From Coleophoma eucalyptorum (taxonomy: Eukaryota > Ascomycota > Leotiomycetes > Helotiales > Dermateaceae): DNA of 64,000 nt. Positions 36,195-48,404 of this stretch are shown here, in pieces (position 1 is the stretch's first letter; each line of letters opens with the position of its first letter). The notes below the pieces were generated by a model. That model searched no databases and had not been told where the DNA came from. It saw nothing but the letters and a program-made list of their open reading frames with translations. The stretch lies in the NCBI GenBank assembly GCA_026120035.1, contig JALRME010000012.1, positions 1 to 64,000 on the forward strand, in the 5' to 3' direction. The position numbers were made by a program, and so were the translations under genes.

Positions 36195-37417
36195 ATGGCT
36201 TCCCCATGGAAGAAAACTCAACCTGAAGCCGTGGCAGATAAGGTGCTCAAAAGAGCTGAAGTGAGCAAGGTAAGTAGGACGGTAGATTTATGAGTTCATA
36301 TATCTCGAAGCTGACATGGCTTTGACTGCAGATGGCACGAAAATTGCAAAATCGACTTGCCCTGGCACAGTTCAAGACGAATCGAGGCTGGGAGGACTTA
36401 ACCCTCGACTCGATTGAGCCCAAAGTGGAAGAAGAATTGCGACGCAAGAGACCGGTTTCTAGCGGAGATTTCATGTCTGATTCTTCATCGAGTACTTCCA
36501 ACTCTGACGCTCCTTATCCGAGCTCAAGAATGCCCTTGGGCAGCTCACCATTGAAGGCACCGTTCTTTTCTGATGCTGTGGGCTCAAGCGGAGGCAGTGG
36601 CTACCATCGCAAACGAGCATACCAGAATAACTTTCAACACCCAGGTTCTAGTACTGGTGGCTCTCGCAAGAGGGTTCGCTCTTCTCCCACACCTGTCAAA
36701 TCCATGCATACGAGCTGGAAAGACCAGCACCATCTCGCACAATCCTCTCCTATCAAACCTCGCAAACACACACACTTTACGACTTCTACTGGGCCAGATC
36801 TGTCCTTCTTCAGAGGAACCTCGCATATGCCAGACGGCCTGCATTCCACCAATTATGCAGCGGGATCGGATGACGAGGATGATACACTACCACTTCACTC
36901 GTTCCAGATCCGCTCCTCCCCACCGCGAACACCGCCTCCAGGACGCAGTCGCTCTGGGTTTTCAAGGGACAATAACAGTTTCCGGAATGGCAAGTCTGGG
37001 CAGGAGGGTGCAGATCTTCTACTATATCTCGCAACGTCACCGTCGCCGGCCAATCCTCGAAGTCGATCACAAATGCAACCACCTCAGACCCCACCGCCCA
37101 AGAATTTAGCTCTGCCATCCTCTATGATGACTACCCCCGGTGGCAGCAGTGGAAATGGTGGTGGGCTACTCTCCATCTTCGGCGGCCCCAGTACGCCGTC
37201 ACAGAATTTCGATTTTTCCGATTTTGTAAATATCACTCCCAGTCCAGCTCAAAGTGCATGGCCAAGGACTCCTGCTATCAAGACTCCTCTCACGGTCGCG
37301 CGAAAACGACTTACATTTGACAATCTGCCAAGTCCTAGCAACCGCGATAACCCTTCAACTTCAACGAAGAATGGTGGCTTGAACTTGCAGCTTGGGGGAG
37401 ATCTCATTCGGAAGTAA
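36195..37417 (+). CDS. Whi5/Nrm1-like G1/S transcriptional repressor
   Basis: Two exons (36195-36269 and 36332-37417) give 386 residues. The short motif LQNRLALAQFKTNRGWEDLT, continuing LDSIEPKVEEELRRKRP, at about 28-65 fits the Whi5-family domain that binds SBF/MBF transcription factors. The rest is Ser/Pro-rich and disordered, with many SP/TP sites (SSPTPVK, SSPPRTPPPG, ITPSPAQ, PRTPAIKTPL) that suit CDK control, and a conserved-looking hydrophobic island GADLLLYLATSPSP. In yeasts Whi5 and Nrm1 hold G1/S genes off until CDK phosphorylation or as feedback. Family assignment rests on the short motif and the overall architecture, so it is good but not certain. A basic RKRV stretch may be a nuclear signal. 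Confidence 0.65.
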
Positions 37418-38505
37418 GACGGGGGATGCTCAGGGTCTTGGGGTCGGAAGAGATGTTGCTTTCATGTTACATGATTGTTACGACTCAGCAAAGCACTTTT
37501 AACGTATCTCATTTGTACTTGATAGCACGGGAAAGGAGTGGGTGGAACGGGACTTGGATAAAGAGGTATAGCTCTGATCGTTGGAGATCTGGTGTTTGTT
37601 GGCAGGATTTGGACAGCATATGTTAAGATAAGATACCTAAGGTACCCAGGCAGGCTGATAGTCAGCTTCTTCTCTGTTGTTTGAATGAGACTACGGAGCA
37701 GCACAGCATAGCGGCATAATGTACTTGGCGTAGATACGTAGATACGTAGAGAGTTCCTTGGCTGATTGATGGCAGGGGGACGTCCTTTTTTTAACCAATT
37801 TTTCTTTTCCTCTTCCCATTGGCGAAGTAGGGAAACGCAATTCAGCGCGTTCCATATCCGAGGTCGTGACTTTTCGTGACATGGTCGTGTTTGCTTCGAC
37901 GGGGCTGGACCAATCAAATACTATTACAACGAAGTATGTCAGAAATCAAGGTTGGGTCTTAAGTGGCCCCACATATCTGTCTCGACGGATGATCAGCTTC
38001 ACATGGGTCGGGGAAAGCTTTACTTCCCTCCTGTACACCTCACACGCACAGGGTACTCAGTCCGACAACCCAAGGTGGGCTAGGCTACGATCAGGTTGAT
38101 GTGGCTTACGCAGTTAGCCACAGTACGGTGGAAGGACGATGCACTCGAGTAGATTAGATGCTGAATGTCAGGTAATATAACTACGATTAACGTCTGTTAG
38201 CCCACCTCCCTTCTGGTTTGCGCTTGGGACGTGTTACGCCGCCAGTTATGTGTTAGACTCGGAATCACGGCCAGACGCCTTAGCGGGGAACTGCGGGGGT
38301 GGTGGTCGTACTGTACGGTGCAATGGAGTTGATTGCTGACATGCTACAAACTTGGAAACCTACGCCTATTTTATAGTAGGCTTCGGCAACATCAACGAGA
38401 AGCTGAATCAGTCCCATCCATCCTTTATTTGGCGTATGAGAGAAGTGAAGTCATCGGATTTTGCACCACCGGTAACCTCTTGAGCTTTCATCTGCACTGT
38501 CTAAT
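37418..38505. other. Intergenic upstream of the P450
   Basis: 1.1 kb between two plus-strand genes. Contains a short direct repeat (GTAGATACGTAGATACGTAG near 37732). No gene supported on either strand. Confidence 0.5.
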
Positions 38506-40298
38506 ATGTTTCCGTCCGCTGCAATCCTCGCATTGGCGTGGGCCTTCGCGGCATATGTCATCTTCCTGCTTGTTTCTAGCTTCGTCAAAGCTCGACAGAA
38601 CGCTGCTAAAGCGCGCAAGCTCAATTGTGACGAGCCTACGCACCAGCAGAATCGCTACCCCTTCGGCGTCGAGCATGTCGTGCGTGCACTGGAGGCTGAT
38701 CAAGCCCAAGAGTTTCCAGTCGATATGTTGAGGCGATGCAAGGAAGTTGGCGCCATTACCTATCGCTATTCGGTACGTCCTTTGTGATGGTCCTGGTTTG
38801 ATGGCTCAACAATCATGCTTTTGTAGGTATTGGGCACACAAAATGTGTTTACAGCCGACGAGAAGAACATACAAGCAATACTAGCGACCCAGTTTGCGGA
38901 TTGTCAAGTGTCCCGTAGCATTCTTACAATTCCATAGGCTAACCGATGTAACAGATGATCTTGGCCCAATTCGACGTGGAAATTTCTTTCCTCTTTTGGG
39001 CAATGGCATATTCACTGAGGATGGGAAACAGTGGGAGCATTCCAGAAGTCTCATGCGTCCGCAATTTGCACGGGAGCAAGTCAGCGATCTGGATCTAGAG
39101 GAACGCCACGTACAGAATCTTATGAGAGCCCTAGATGACTCAATGGAAAGAAACAGGGCGGATCCTGTCGATCTGCAGGTCCTGTTCTTCCGCCTCACAC
39201 TTGACTCTGCTACTGAGGTAACAGTTCTCTTCCCGGTAATCGCATTGAACTAAAGCTTCAACAGTTCCTGTTTGGAGAAAGTGTCGACTCCCAGCTTACC
39301 GAGATGCCAGGATATGTTGGCTCTGCCACGGTTGACACAACTCGCAATGCAAGTGCCTTTGCCTTCGCATTTGATCGGGGCCAGAAAACGCTGGCAACCC
39401 GTGCACGATTTGAGGAGCTATACTGGCTAGCCAAAAATCAGTCACTAAAAAGGGATAGCAAAATAGTTCATGATTACCTCGACCATTTTGTCCGTCTTGC
39501 TTTGACAAAGAATAAAGAAAAGCTTCTTCAAGACGAAGACTGTGAGCCAAAAGAGAAGTATGTCTTTCTCGACGCTCTTGCAGCACAAACCCAGGATCCA
39601 ATTGAACTGCGCTCGCAGCTCTTGAATATTCTTCTTGCTGGCCGAGATACAACAGCATCCTTGCTAGGATGGCTTTTCAAATGCTTAGCTCATGATCCAG
39701 TCCGCTACCAGAAGCTACGTAATATCATCCTTGAGGATTTTGGGACTTACGAAAACCCCAAGGAAATCACATTTGCAAGACTGAAAAACTGTCGCTATCT
39801 CCAACACTGCAACAACGAAACTCTCCGCATCTTCCCTGTGGTACCCGTGAATGGAAGGACTGCTAACAAGGTACGTCTAATGCTTGCTGCCCTTCTAAAC
39901 ACCACTGATTCTCATTTAATGCCAAGGATACGACACTGCCTCGAGGTGGTGGAAAGGATGGTAGTTCAAAGGTCTTTGTTCCCAAAGGCTCTTCAATTAT
40001 TTACAGTGTTTACGTCATGCATCGCAGAGAAGACATATGGGGCTCTGATGCGGACGTATTCGACCCTGAACGTTGGGAGTCCCGAAAAGTCGGGTGGGAA
40101 TACCTGCCATTCAATGGCGGTCCGCGCATCTGCCTAGGCCAACAATTTTCTCTGACTGAAGCAAGCTACGTTACTGTGAGGCTGCTGCAACGTTTTACTA
40201 GGATGGAAGATCTGGAGACTGATCTCACGATTAAGCACAACCTTTCGTTGACAGATTGCAGTGGTAACGGTGTGAAAGTCAGACTGCATACCACCTGA
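38506..40298 (+). CDS. Cytochrome P450, CYP52-like
   Basis: Microsomal haem monooxygenase resembling the CYP52 group, which hydroxylates alkanes and fatty acids. Five exons (38506-38772, 38827-38902, 38955-39217, 39265-39870, 39927-40298) give 527 residues. The N terminus has a membrane anchor ([20 protein letters not shown]). Family blocks include [30 protein letters not shown] and [16 protein letters not shown]. The I helix is [15 protein letters not shown], the ExxR pair is in [13 protein letters not shown], and the haem loop is [15 protein letters not shown] with ligand Cys473. The second intron uses a weak GTCAAG donor, forced by QFADYDLGPI. It has no reductase or biosynthetic gene beside it, so substrate remains inferred from family only. 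Confidence 0.92.
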
Positions 40299-40759
40299 AC
40301 ACACTGAAATTGGTCGAAGTATCTATTGCAGCAAGAGAAATTGTATCCAAGTCGCGAAATTGACTATTAGGACCATAGTGCGGAAGATAGTGCTTTATAA
40401 ATATGAAACCCCAAAGTGATTACCAGCAGTTGAGATATTCTTAGTCTATGAGACTCAATATTAAAATAGCACCATATTGACTCGACCATATACATGCCCG
40501 ATCTTAGGAGATTGTCCAAGAACAGCACCGTGATGTAGAGTTCTGTGCTGTTATTGCCTCGTTGCAAATCTTAGCCATTATAGAGAGACATCCGTACAAA
40601 ATTGAGAATATCATCATCAGTGTCTAATGTCTTACGTCAAAACAGCTTGTTATAGTCAACACTTTTTAATTCAACCCGAGTCGCAGCCCATGAACTACTT
40701 TAGTACCATACAAATTGAGACCGAAACGCCTGATATCCATCCCCGTAGTTACAGAGTCT
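40299..40759. other. Intergenic between convergent genes
   Basis: 461 bp, 3' flanks of the P450 (+) and GAR1 (-), AT-rich. Nothing further seen. Confidence 0.6.
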
Positions 40760-41541
40760 CTATGAACCCCGTCCGCGACTGAATCCACCTCGGCCTCTGG
40801 GAGTGAAGCCACCTCTTGAGAATCCACCACCGCCACGGGCACCACCTCGTCCACCAGCGCTGAAACCTCCACGGCCCCGAGGCGCTCCCCGGCCGCGTGC
40901 TCCTCCGCGTGGTGCACCTCTACCTCCTCTAGCTCCTCCAGCACGCTTTGGCTTGGGCGCTCCTGGCGGAGGCTTAGGCTTAGGAAGAAACTTCTCTAAA
41001 GGAAGAAGTTTGTCGCCACCAATATAAAACTTATCACCAGACTTGAACGAGGTTGCTTGAATGCCCTCAGTTGGCTTGATAGTGAAATAGACCTGGTTGA
41101 TTGGGCCAAGAATTTCGTCGACTTTGCCAATTGATGTCTGTCTCGGGCGATTAGTAACTGCTCCAAATGTGAACACTATCCTGGATATACACACCTTGTT
41201 TTCGAGATATATGGGAGCGTTGAAATACGGAATCTTGGTGTTAATGGATTCACACACAATTTCTCCTTCGCAGGCGTGCATGAAAGTACCCATCTCTGAT
41301 TGAAAAATCAGCTTACGACTACAAGACGATCCTATCGATGCGAGACTTACCAAGGACTGCAGCTGGTGGGCCCATATCTCTCTGTTGGAAGCCTCCACGA
41401 CCTAGATTTCAGTCAGCTCGAAGAACCAGAAAACCTGCACGAACAATTATTACCTCCAAATCCTCCGCGGCCACCTCTACCTCCACCTCCACCAAAGTTT
41501 GCGCCGGTGCCGCGACCTCTTGGTGCCCCTCGGAATGACAT
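40760..41541 (-). CDS. GAR1: H/ACA ribonucleoprotein subunit Gar1
   Basis: Gar1 is one of the four core proteins of H/ACA snoRNPs, which pseudouridylate rRNA in the nucleolus. Four exons (41541-41454, 41401-41351, 41295-41195, 41137-40760) give 205 residues. Glycine/arginine-rich (GAR) domains flank both sides: [20 protein letters not shown] at the start and a long RGG run at the end ([27 protein letters not shown]). Between them is the conserved beta-barrel: [79 protein letters not shown]. Size equals yeast Gar1 (205). Divergent from threonyl-tRNA synthetase. Confidence 0.96.
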
Positions 41542-41849
41542 TGTTGCGTGAATTGGTGATGGGCTGTGTCGTGAGACGATTGTCTTCGTCTTGAGCTTCT
41601 TCAAATCTTTTGAGCGAACGAGAAAAAAGTTCCCGCAGATCTAGTTGGCCAATCAAAGAATTGCTCGCTAGTCTCGAAGGGCAAGCCACACTTGCAGCCT
41701 TTTCCTCAGCCTTGCAGCCACAATTTGTTGCTCTGAGTCAAGCGCACGGTGCGTTCTTCTAACATTTGACTCCCCACGTCGAGAATAGAGGACACAGAAT
41801 TCTTCTGTTTCCTGATCGCACAAGAGATAACACTCGCCATTTTGCAAAC
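41542..41849. promoter_or_regulatory. Divergent GAR1/ThrRS promoter
   Basis: 308 bp between the two start codons of translation-related genes. A CCAAT box lies near 41650 (GGCCAATCAAAG), and CTTGCAGCC occurs twice about 20 bp apart around 41691-41721. Function of these words is inferred. Confidence 0.4.
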
Positions 41850-44251
41850 ATGGAGGCTGCACAGAAAGCCGTAGACTCTGTTGTCGATGGCGTGAAGAAA
41901 GTCGCCATTGGAGAGAAAAAGCAGAAAGTGAAGAAGGAGAAGGGAGGGGCAGTTGGCGGGGATTCTGGTCCTTTGGAGCTCAACCCACCAGCTCAATTTC
42001 TTGCAGAGCGTCTACAACTCTTCGAAACTCTGAAGGCAAAATTCGATGCCGAAATCGCAGCCAAACCTCGCGAGCCAATTACCATCACTCTCGCCGACGG
42101 TAGTATCAAGCAGGGCACATCATGGGAGACCACACCTGCTGAGATTGCAAAGGGCATCTCCAACAGTCTATTTAAACGCACAGTTGTCGCAAAGCTCAAC
42201 GGTGATGATGAACAACTCTGGGATTTGGAAAGACCACTTGAGAACAGCTGCAAGCTGGAGTTGTTATCCTTCGAAGACGAGCTCGGAAAAAAGGTGTTCT
42301 GGCACTCAAGCGCACATATACTTGGAGAAGCCTCAGAGAGGCGCTTTGGTTGCAGTCTCTGCATTGGACCACCCATTGATAATGGCTTCTACTATGAAAT
42401 GGGTCTTCCAGATGGAGGTGCTGTTCATGAGTCGGATTGGAAGCCTTTGGAGACTCTTGTGAGTCAGATCGTCAAGGAAAAGCAACCTTTTGAGAGACTT
42501 GTCTTATCCAAGAACGACCTTCTCGATATGTTTAGCTACAACAAGTACAAGCAGCACATCATTAAGGATAAGATCAAGGATGGCGAATACACCACTGTCT
42601 ATCGCAATGGACCTCTCATTGATCTCTGCAGGGGCCCTCACGTACCAAACACTGGCAGAATTGAAACTTTTGCCATAATGAAAAACTCAGCATCTTATTT
42701 CCTTGGAAATAAGGATAACGACTCTCTGCAACGCATATACGGTGTTTCATTTCCTGACAAGAAGCAGATGGCCGAACACAAGAAATTCTTGGAGGAAGCT
42801 GCGAAGCGTGACCACCGCAAGATTGGCAAGGATCAAGAGCTCTACTTCTTCCACGAGCTATCTCCAGGCTCAGCCATGTGGCTTCCACACGGCACCCGTA
42901 TCTACAATACTATCATGGCTTTCTTGAGAGAGCAATACTGGAAGCGGGGGTACAACGAGGTGATCACTCCTAACATGTACAACTCTGATCTCTGGAAGAC
43001 CTCTGGTCATTGGGACTACTACAAAGATGACATGTTCACATTCGGTGTTGAAAAAGACACATTTGCTCTCAAACCCATGAATTGCCCTGGTCACTGTCTA
43101 ATGTTTGACCACCGGGAGCGAAGCCATCGTGAACTACCGTGGCGAGTTGCTGACTTTGGAGTTCTTCACCGCAATGAGGCATCTGGAGCACTATCTGGCT
43201 TGACCAGAGTGCGTCGATTCCAGCAGGATGATGCCCATATCTTCTGTCGCGAGGATCAAATTGAGGAGGAGATTTCGGATTTGTTTGACTTCCTCCAGGC
43301 TGTCTACGGATTGCTTGGCTTTACCTTCAAGATGAACCTATCCACTCGGCCTGAGAAGTTCATGGGTAAGATTGAGAAGTGGGACATGGCAGAAGACAAA
43401 TTACGCTCAGCCTTGGACAAGTTCGCTGCATCTCCTGGCGGAACCCCTTGGGTGTTGAATGAAGGCGACGGTGCATTCTATGGTCCCAAGATTGACATCA
43501 CTATTTCCGACTGCTTGAAGCGAGAATGGCAATGTGCTACAATCCAGCTTGATTTCCAACTTCCTGACAACTTCGGTCTTGAGTACATGACGTCTGAAGT
43601 GGCTGTCAAATCCAAAGAGGATGGCGAAGAGACCACCAAAGCTAAGCTTAAGCAGGAAGAGGCAAAGAAGAAGGCAGAAGCCCCCACTGAGGTCCCAGAA
43701 GGAGGGGTAAAGAAAGAGAGAGTCATCAAGCCTCTCACCCCCGGCTGTGCAAGACCTGTTATGATTCACCGAGCTATCGCCGGCAGTATCGAGCGATTCA
43801 CAGCCATTCTTGTCGAGCACTTTGCTGGAAAATGGCCCTTCTGGCTGAGCCCAAGGCAGATTCTTGTCATACCTGTTGGTGTGGGTTATTTCGAGTATGC
43901 TAAGGAAGTACAGAGCATTTTCAAGGCTCAGCAGATGTTTGTCGATGTTGATCTTAGCGGCAACACACTGCAGAAGAAAATCCGTACAGGCCAATTGGCT
44001 CAGTACAACTTCATTTTCGGTATGTAAGAGAGATTCATAGTCCCAGGAAAGTACTAACAAGACATGCAGTTGTCGGTGACCAAGAAATGAATGGACGAGA
44101 AGTCAATGTACGAAACCGTGACGACACATCTACACAAGACCGTGGAAAGCCCGTACCTCTGAAGGAAGCGATTGAAAAGCTTGTGGCACTGCGCGATGAG
44201 CGAGGCACGAGTAACCCATTCCCAGCTGATGCGAAGGTAGAAAAGAAGTAG
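41850..44251 (+). CDS. THS1: Threonyl-tRNA synthetase, cytosolic
   Basis: Class II aminoacyl-tRNA synthetase that charges tRNA-Thr. Two exons (41850-44019 and 44070-44251) give 783 residues. After a lysine-rich eukaryotic extension come a TGS domain ([20 protein letters not shown]), the SAD/editing domain ([19 protein letters not shown] with the HxxxH pair, and [11 protein letters not shown]) and the catalytic core with motif 1 region ([20 protein letters not shown]), motif 2 ([20 protein letters not shown] then RFQQDD), and motif 3 ([20 protein letters not shown]). The anticodon-binding domain closes the protein ([33 protein letters not shown]). The reading frame stays open upstream of 41850 but has no earlier ATG, so the start is at MEAAQKAVD. 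Confidence 0.96.
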
Positions 44252-45655
44252 GGTAGGTGACTATTGGGAATAAAGGTATTGATGCTATAGCATATATTGG
44301 TGCACATGGTGCACAGTCTGTCAATGTGCAAAATAAATGGACTACGTATGAGTTGACTGCAGAAATGGATTAAATCTTACGATATCAGCAATCACCCGAA
44401 TGATTTTGCTCCTCTGTCCCCTTTCTTGAATTGACTTTCCAAACTCCGATGTTCAAGTTCGGGATGCAGGAGCAGACCCGGTTTTCATCTACGGCTCGGG
44501 AATCAACTCCAAAGGCTAGCTGAACTCTGCCCCATGCCGATGGCTGCTGTATACCCTGCCCCATTCTTGAGGGACCTTGGACTTCTCCAGACGCAAGCGC
44601 TAGGCGAGCATAAGAACAAAGAGCCGCAGGCCAGGCCAGATGCCGTTGTGGCTTCTCAGCTGTTGATTTCCCGCTGCTAAGAATTGACTGCGGAGCTGAG
44701 GAATTCAATCTCCAGTTCTCAACCAGTTGCCACCCTAGCCAAATTCGAGACATTTGTGAAATTAATTATCTTGCTGGATTTCCACGGAGATTTAAGATTC
44801 CGCGCCTGGGAAGCCCAAAAGGGCCGCAGCTGGTGATCATGATCATGATGATGACGATGTGCGACGAGATCGACGTGGAGCGACTTGAGTCGACTTGACA
44901 AGCGGCGTCGCACGCTTTTACCCCGGTGTCCATCAGCTAGCTAATCGGATTCTATTAGCTCGGCTGTGTTCACGTTCATGTCCTGTTCTGGCCATTGAAG
45001 GCTGAAGAGCTGCATTTCTTGGACTCAAGGCGCGTCGACGTCATCAGCCACAATATGTAAAATGGTGACCGTCAATCCACTGCGGCAGACCATGAGACTT
45101 GATACCGCATCACACCATGCCTAATACATCCATCCATTGATTCTTTCCCTACCTGACCTTTCCTTTCCTTTACTATACCTTCCTTAGTTCTACGTACCCC
45201 TCGGCCCTAATGCTGAGCCTTTCTATTTGTTCGTCTTGCTCCGCCTTCCATGCACCTATTTGTACTTGATTGTGAACGTCCCATCCTCCGCCCTCCACCT
45301 TCCACCCTGTTCATCTATATACGACCTCACCATACTGAATTCTAACCCCTTGCCGCGCCTGCGATCAAATCGTTGATCAATCCGTCGCAGGTTCTCAGCC
45401 TTGAGCTGGACGCTGGAGGACTCACCGCCAAAAGAGCACGGTGCTCCCTTGCAGGCGACTCTGCGACCCTGGAACGTACGCAACGAGTAAGCCCGCGAAC
45501 TCAGTTCTCTTCACTCGTCGTTGGCCAATTGCTTGCAACGTCGATAGCGGCTCCTTGTGTTACCATGTTCCTAACTTTGTGAAACAGAATTAGCTTCGAC
45601 GAGGCCCAGACACTAGACACTACCTCATTGCGTCAACTGCCCGTTCCGGTACATC
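44252..45655. other. Intergenic, long upstream region of the SLM gene
   Basis: 1.4 kb. The part near the SLM start is pyrimidine-rich (CCTTTCCTTTCCTTTAC near 45160), as in a strong fungal promoter/leader. A 122-codon minus ORF (44385-44753) and short plus ORFs look random. No gene supported. Confidence 0.5.
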
Positions 45656-48404
45656 ATGTCGAAACCCCAGACTGCATCTGCAGTTCCTCTTCCTACACAA
45701 GACCAACACGACCGAGGCTATGGTGCAAGCAGTATACCACGAATCCAACTTCTTACCACGAGTGCTGCAGCAGACTTCGGCTCAGTACCTGACAATCCTG
45801 CTGATTCCTCGCCTTTGTCGCAATCTGCTGCTCACCAAAATCACGGTAGATTCAACGAGGAGTGGGACGCGAGCCAGAGAGGAAGTTCCATTATCGACGG
45901 TCCGATGCAGCGTTCCAATTCTGTAATGTCGCAAGGCGAAACCCTAATTCCCTCTCGAGGAGGAACTTTGAAGAAAAAGGTGTCTCTCAAGCGCGGTCCT
46001 AGCTTGAAGAGAAGCAGCTCACGGCGTAGCTCACGAGCTGGCAGTGTCCGTAGCTTGGCTTTGCAGTCCTCTGGAGATGTTGACGAGATGCACAGCGCAT
46101 TTTTCTCACCGGTTCCTACAACGGGGAATCCTACAGAAATTCTTGCCAACAGATTTCAGGGTGAGCAACAATGTAAATCTTGGTTTTACATTCAGCTAAC
46201 CGTATCGCAGCATGGCGCAAGGTGTTAAAGGACCTCATACAGTATTTCAAGAGTATACAAGAGAACTACGAGCACCGGTCAAAAAGTCTTCTGAAAGTCT
46301 CCAATGTAATCAACAATACCGTTACCCCGCCATCATTTCTGCCTTCTGGTGGTATTGACGATGCCCTGCAAATTCTGCGCGACTACCATAAAACCTGTAT
46401 CGCCGAAGCCAATAAAGCCAAGGACATTGAAAATGATGTAATCCTTGCTCTCTCAGGGCTTCGTGCCGACTTGAACCAGAAAATTAAGGAGATTAAAAAT
46501 CTCTCTGGAGATTTCAAGAATTCGGTAGAGAAGGAGATGGAAAATACTCGTCGAGCAGTAAATAATTTAAGTGAAGGTCTAGGACAGTCTGATTTCGATG
46601 CATCTGCTTCGACTGGCAAACAGGACCCTTATTTGCTTAAACTAGCTGTTGACCGCCAAATTGAGAGGCAAATAGACGAGGAGAATTATTTACATCAAGT
46701 AAGCACCTTAGCGGTAATCTGCTTATTTACTTTGCTAACCTCAAGTAGGCTTATCTCAATCTGGAGGCTTCCGGGCGAGAATTGGAAGCGATCGTTGTAG
46801 GCGAGATTCAGAAGTCGTACAATGCACTTGCTGGTATTATGAAGCGTGATGCCGACGCAGCTTACAATGCCATTGAAGAATTACGGACCGGTCCTATTGC
46901 AATGCCGAGAGACCACGAGTGGAATAATTTTGTCGAAAATGATGAGCACTTCGTAGATCCAAGAATCCCGGTCCGCCAACCGCAGAACATTCACTACCCT
47001 GGGCGGGACAACGAGCTTGCATCAGAAGTGCGCGCTGGACTGCTTGAGCGAAAGAGCAAATACCTTAAAAGCTATACCCCAGGATGGTATGTATGTTTTA
47101 TTTCTTTGGAACATTGAAGCTGATCAAGTAGGTATGTTCTCTCACCAACTCACCTACATGAGTTCAAATCGGCGGACAAAAGCCAAGCGCCTATCATGTC
47201 ACTTTACCTACCTGAGCAAAAACTAGGGTCTCATTCGAATGAGGGTAGCTCTTCGAACAAGTTCATGCTGAAAGGGCGCCAGACCGGATCAATGCATCGC
47301 GGCCATTCATGGGTTTTCAGGGCAGAAAGTCATGAGACTATGCTCGCGGTCAGTTAATCCAGGCTTTGCTTTTGAGATCGATGCTAAATCTTGTGAATCT
47401 AGTGGTATGAAGATCTGAAGACATTGACAGAAAAGTCACCACAGGAGCGCAGTGCCTTCGTTCGACAACATGCGAGAAGCGTTAGTGGAACTTCTTTAAA
47501 ATCTAAGACAGGTTCAGTGTCTTCGGACGGCAGTGGGCTGGGTGATGAAGATGAGGAGCCATTCAGCGCCACAGCCTCTTCCATCGCAACGCAGGGACCA
47601 AAGCAAGATACATTGCCACGGCGGCCCCAAGCAGGTGGGCGATTTCCTTCCGATCTTCAAGTCAACGCAGAACGAGGCTTACAAGCCCCTCTTTCACCAT
47701 CTAGTGGAAGTTCCGGCTTCGGCGATGTCCAAGATGGCCATATAGCAGCTGTTTCAACTCTTCCAGACAGTGGTACCAGTCAAAATTATGGCGAGGCTTC
47801 TCTGAGTTCACCTACTCATGCAGCGATGGTGAATGCCGAGGCCCAACGAGACGGTATAAATCCTTATACTTATGAGCCAATCCAGCACCCTGTTCACCGC
47901 TCTGGTTCTCAGACCCAATCTGGATCGGCGGAGGCGGGCGCCGCAGGTGTGGGAGGTGTAATAGCAGGAGCTGCCGGGGCCAAGGTACATAACCACTACA
48001 GAGAAGGGGATGCAGATCTTGAACCCAGCTATTTTCAACAACAGCATGACCAGGCCGCCTTAGAAGCGTCGGCCATTGCAGCACCAGACACGTATGAAAT
48101 GCATTCAGAGCAGCAGGCGGCACAAGAAGCTTTGGCCATTGCGGCTCCAGATATCCCACGCTCGGCGAGCTTGGTGTCTGGAGGGATGGCCCAGGGCGAT
48201 GTTAGTCTTGCTACCACTAGTGATCTTCATTTGGGACAAACAACTACTACCGATTTTCACTCGAAAATTGAATCTGGGCCTGAAGATGCTGCTCGACCAG
48301 CCATAGCTCCCAGAATAAGCGTCACCACTATAAGCCAGCTGCACGTTCCCGGAGAATATCCCAAAGAGCCGAGAGGAACGGTGGACAGTGGCCTGCCGTC
48401 GTGA
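45656..48404 (+). CDS. Slm1/Slm2-like PH-domain TORC2 effector
   Basis: Binds PI(4,5)P2 and relays TORC2 signalling to actin and sphingolipid metabolism; in yeast also an eisosome-linked membrane-stress sensor and calcineurin target. Five exons (45656-46160, 46211-46698, 46749-47086, 47132-47348, 47403-48404) give 849 residues. The Ser/Arg-rich head (SLKRSSSRRSSRAGSVRSL) precedes a helical F-BAR-like domain (AWRKVLKDLIQYFKSIQENY, DDALQILRDYHKTCIAEANK, KLAVDRQIERQIDEENYLHQ). A split PH domain follows (LLERKSKYLKSYTPGWYVLS, LKGRQTGSMHRGHSWVFRAE, MLAWYEDLKTLTE). The long tail is disordered and has a Gly/Ala-rich patch (EAGAAGVGGVIAGAAGAKV) and a candidate calcineurin-docking site PRISVT close to the end. 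Length and order agree with filamentous-fungal Slm proteins. Confidence 0.92.

Noticed and set aside
41766..41849. Upstream in-frame extension of threonyl-tRNA synthetase that could be a mitochondrial presequence from a non-ATG start
   Set aside because: The 28 residues are not clearly amphipathic, contain acidic residues, and no good initiation context is visible.
44385..44753. 122-codon minus ORF after threonyl-tRNA synthetase
   Set aside because: No conserved motif, no splice-supported extension, and atypical composition.
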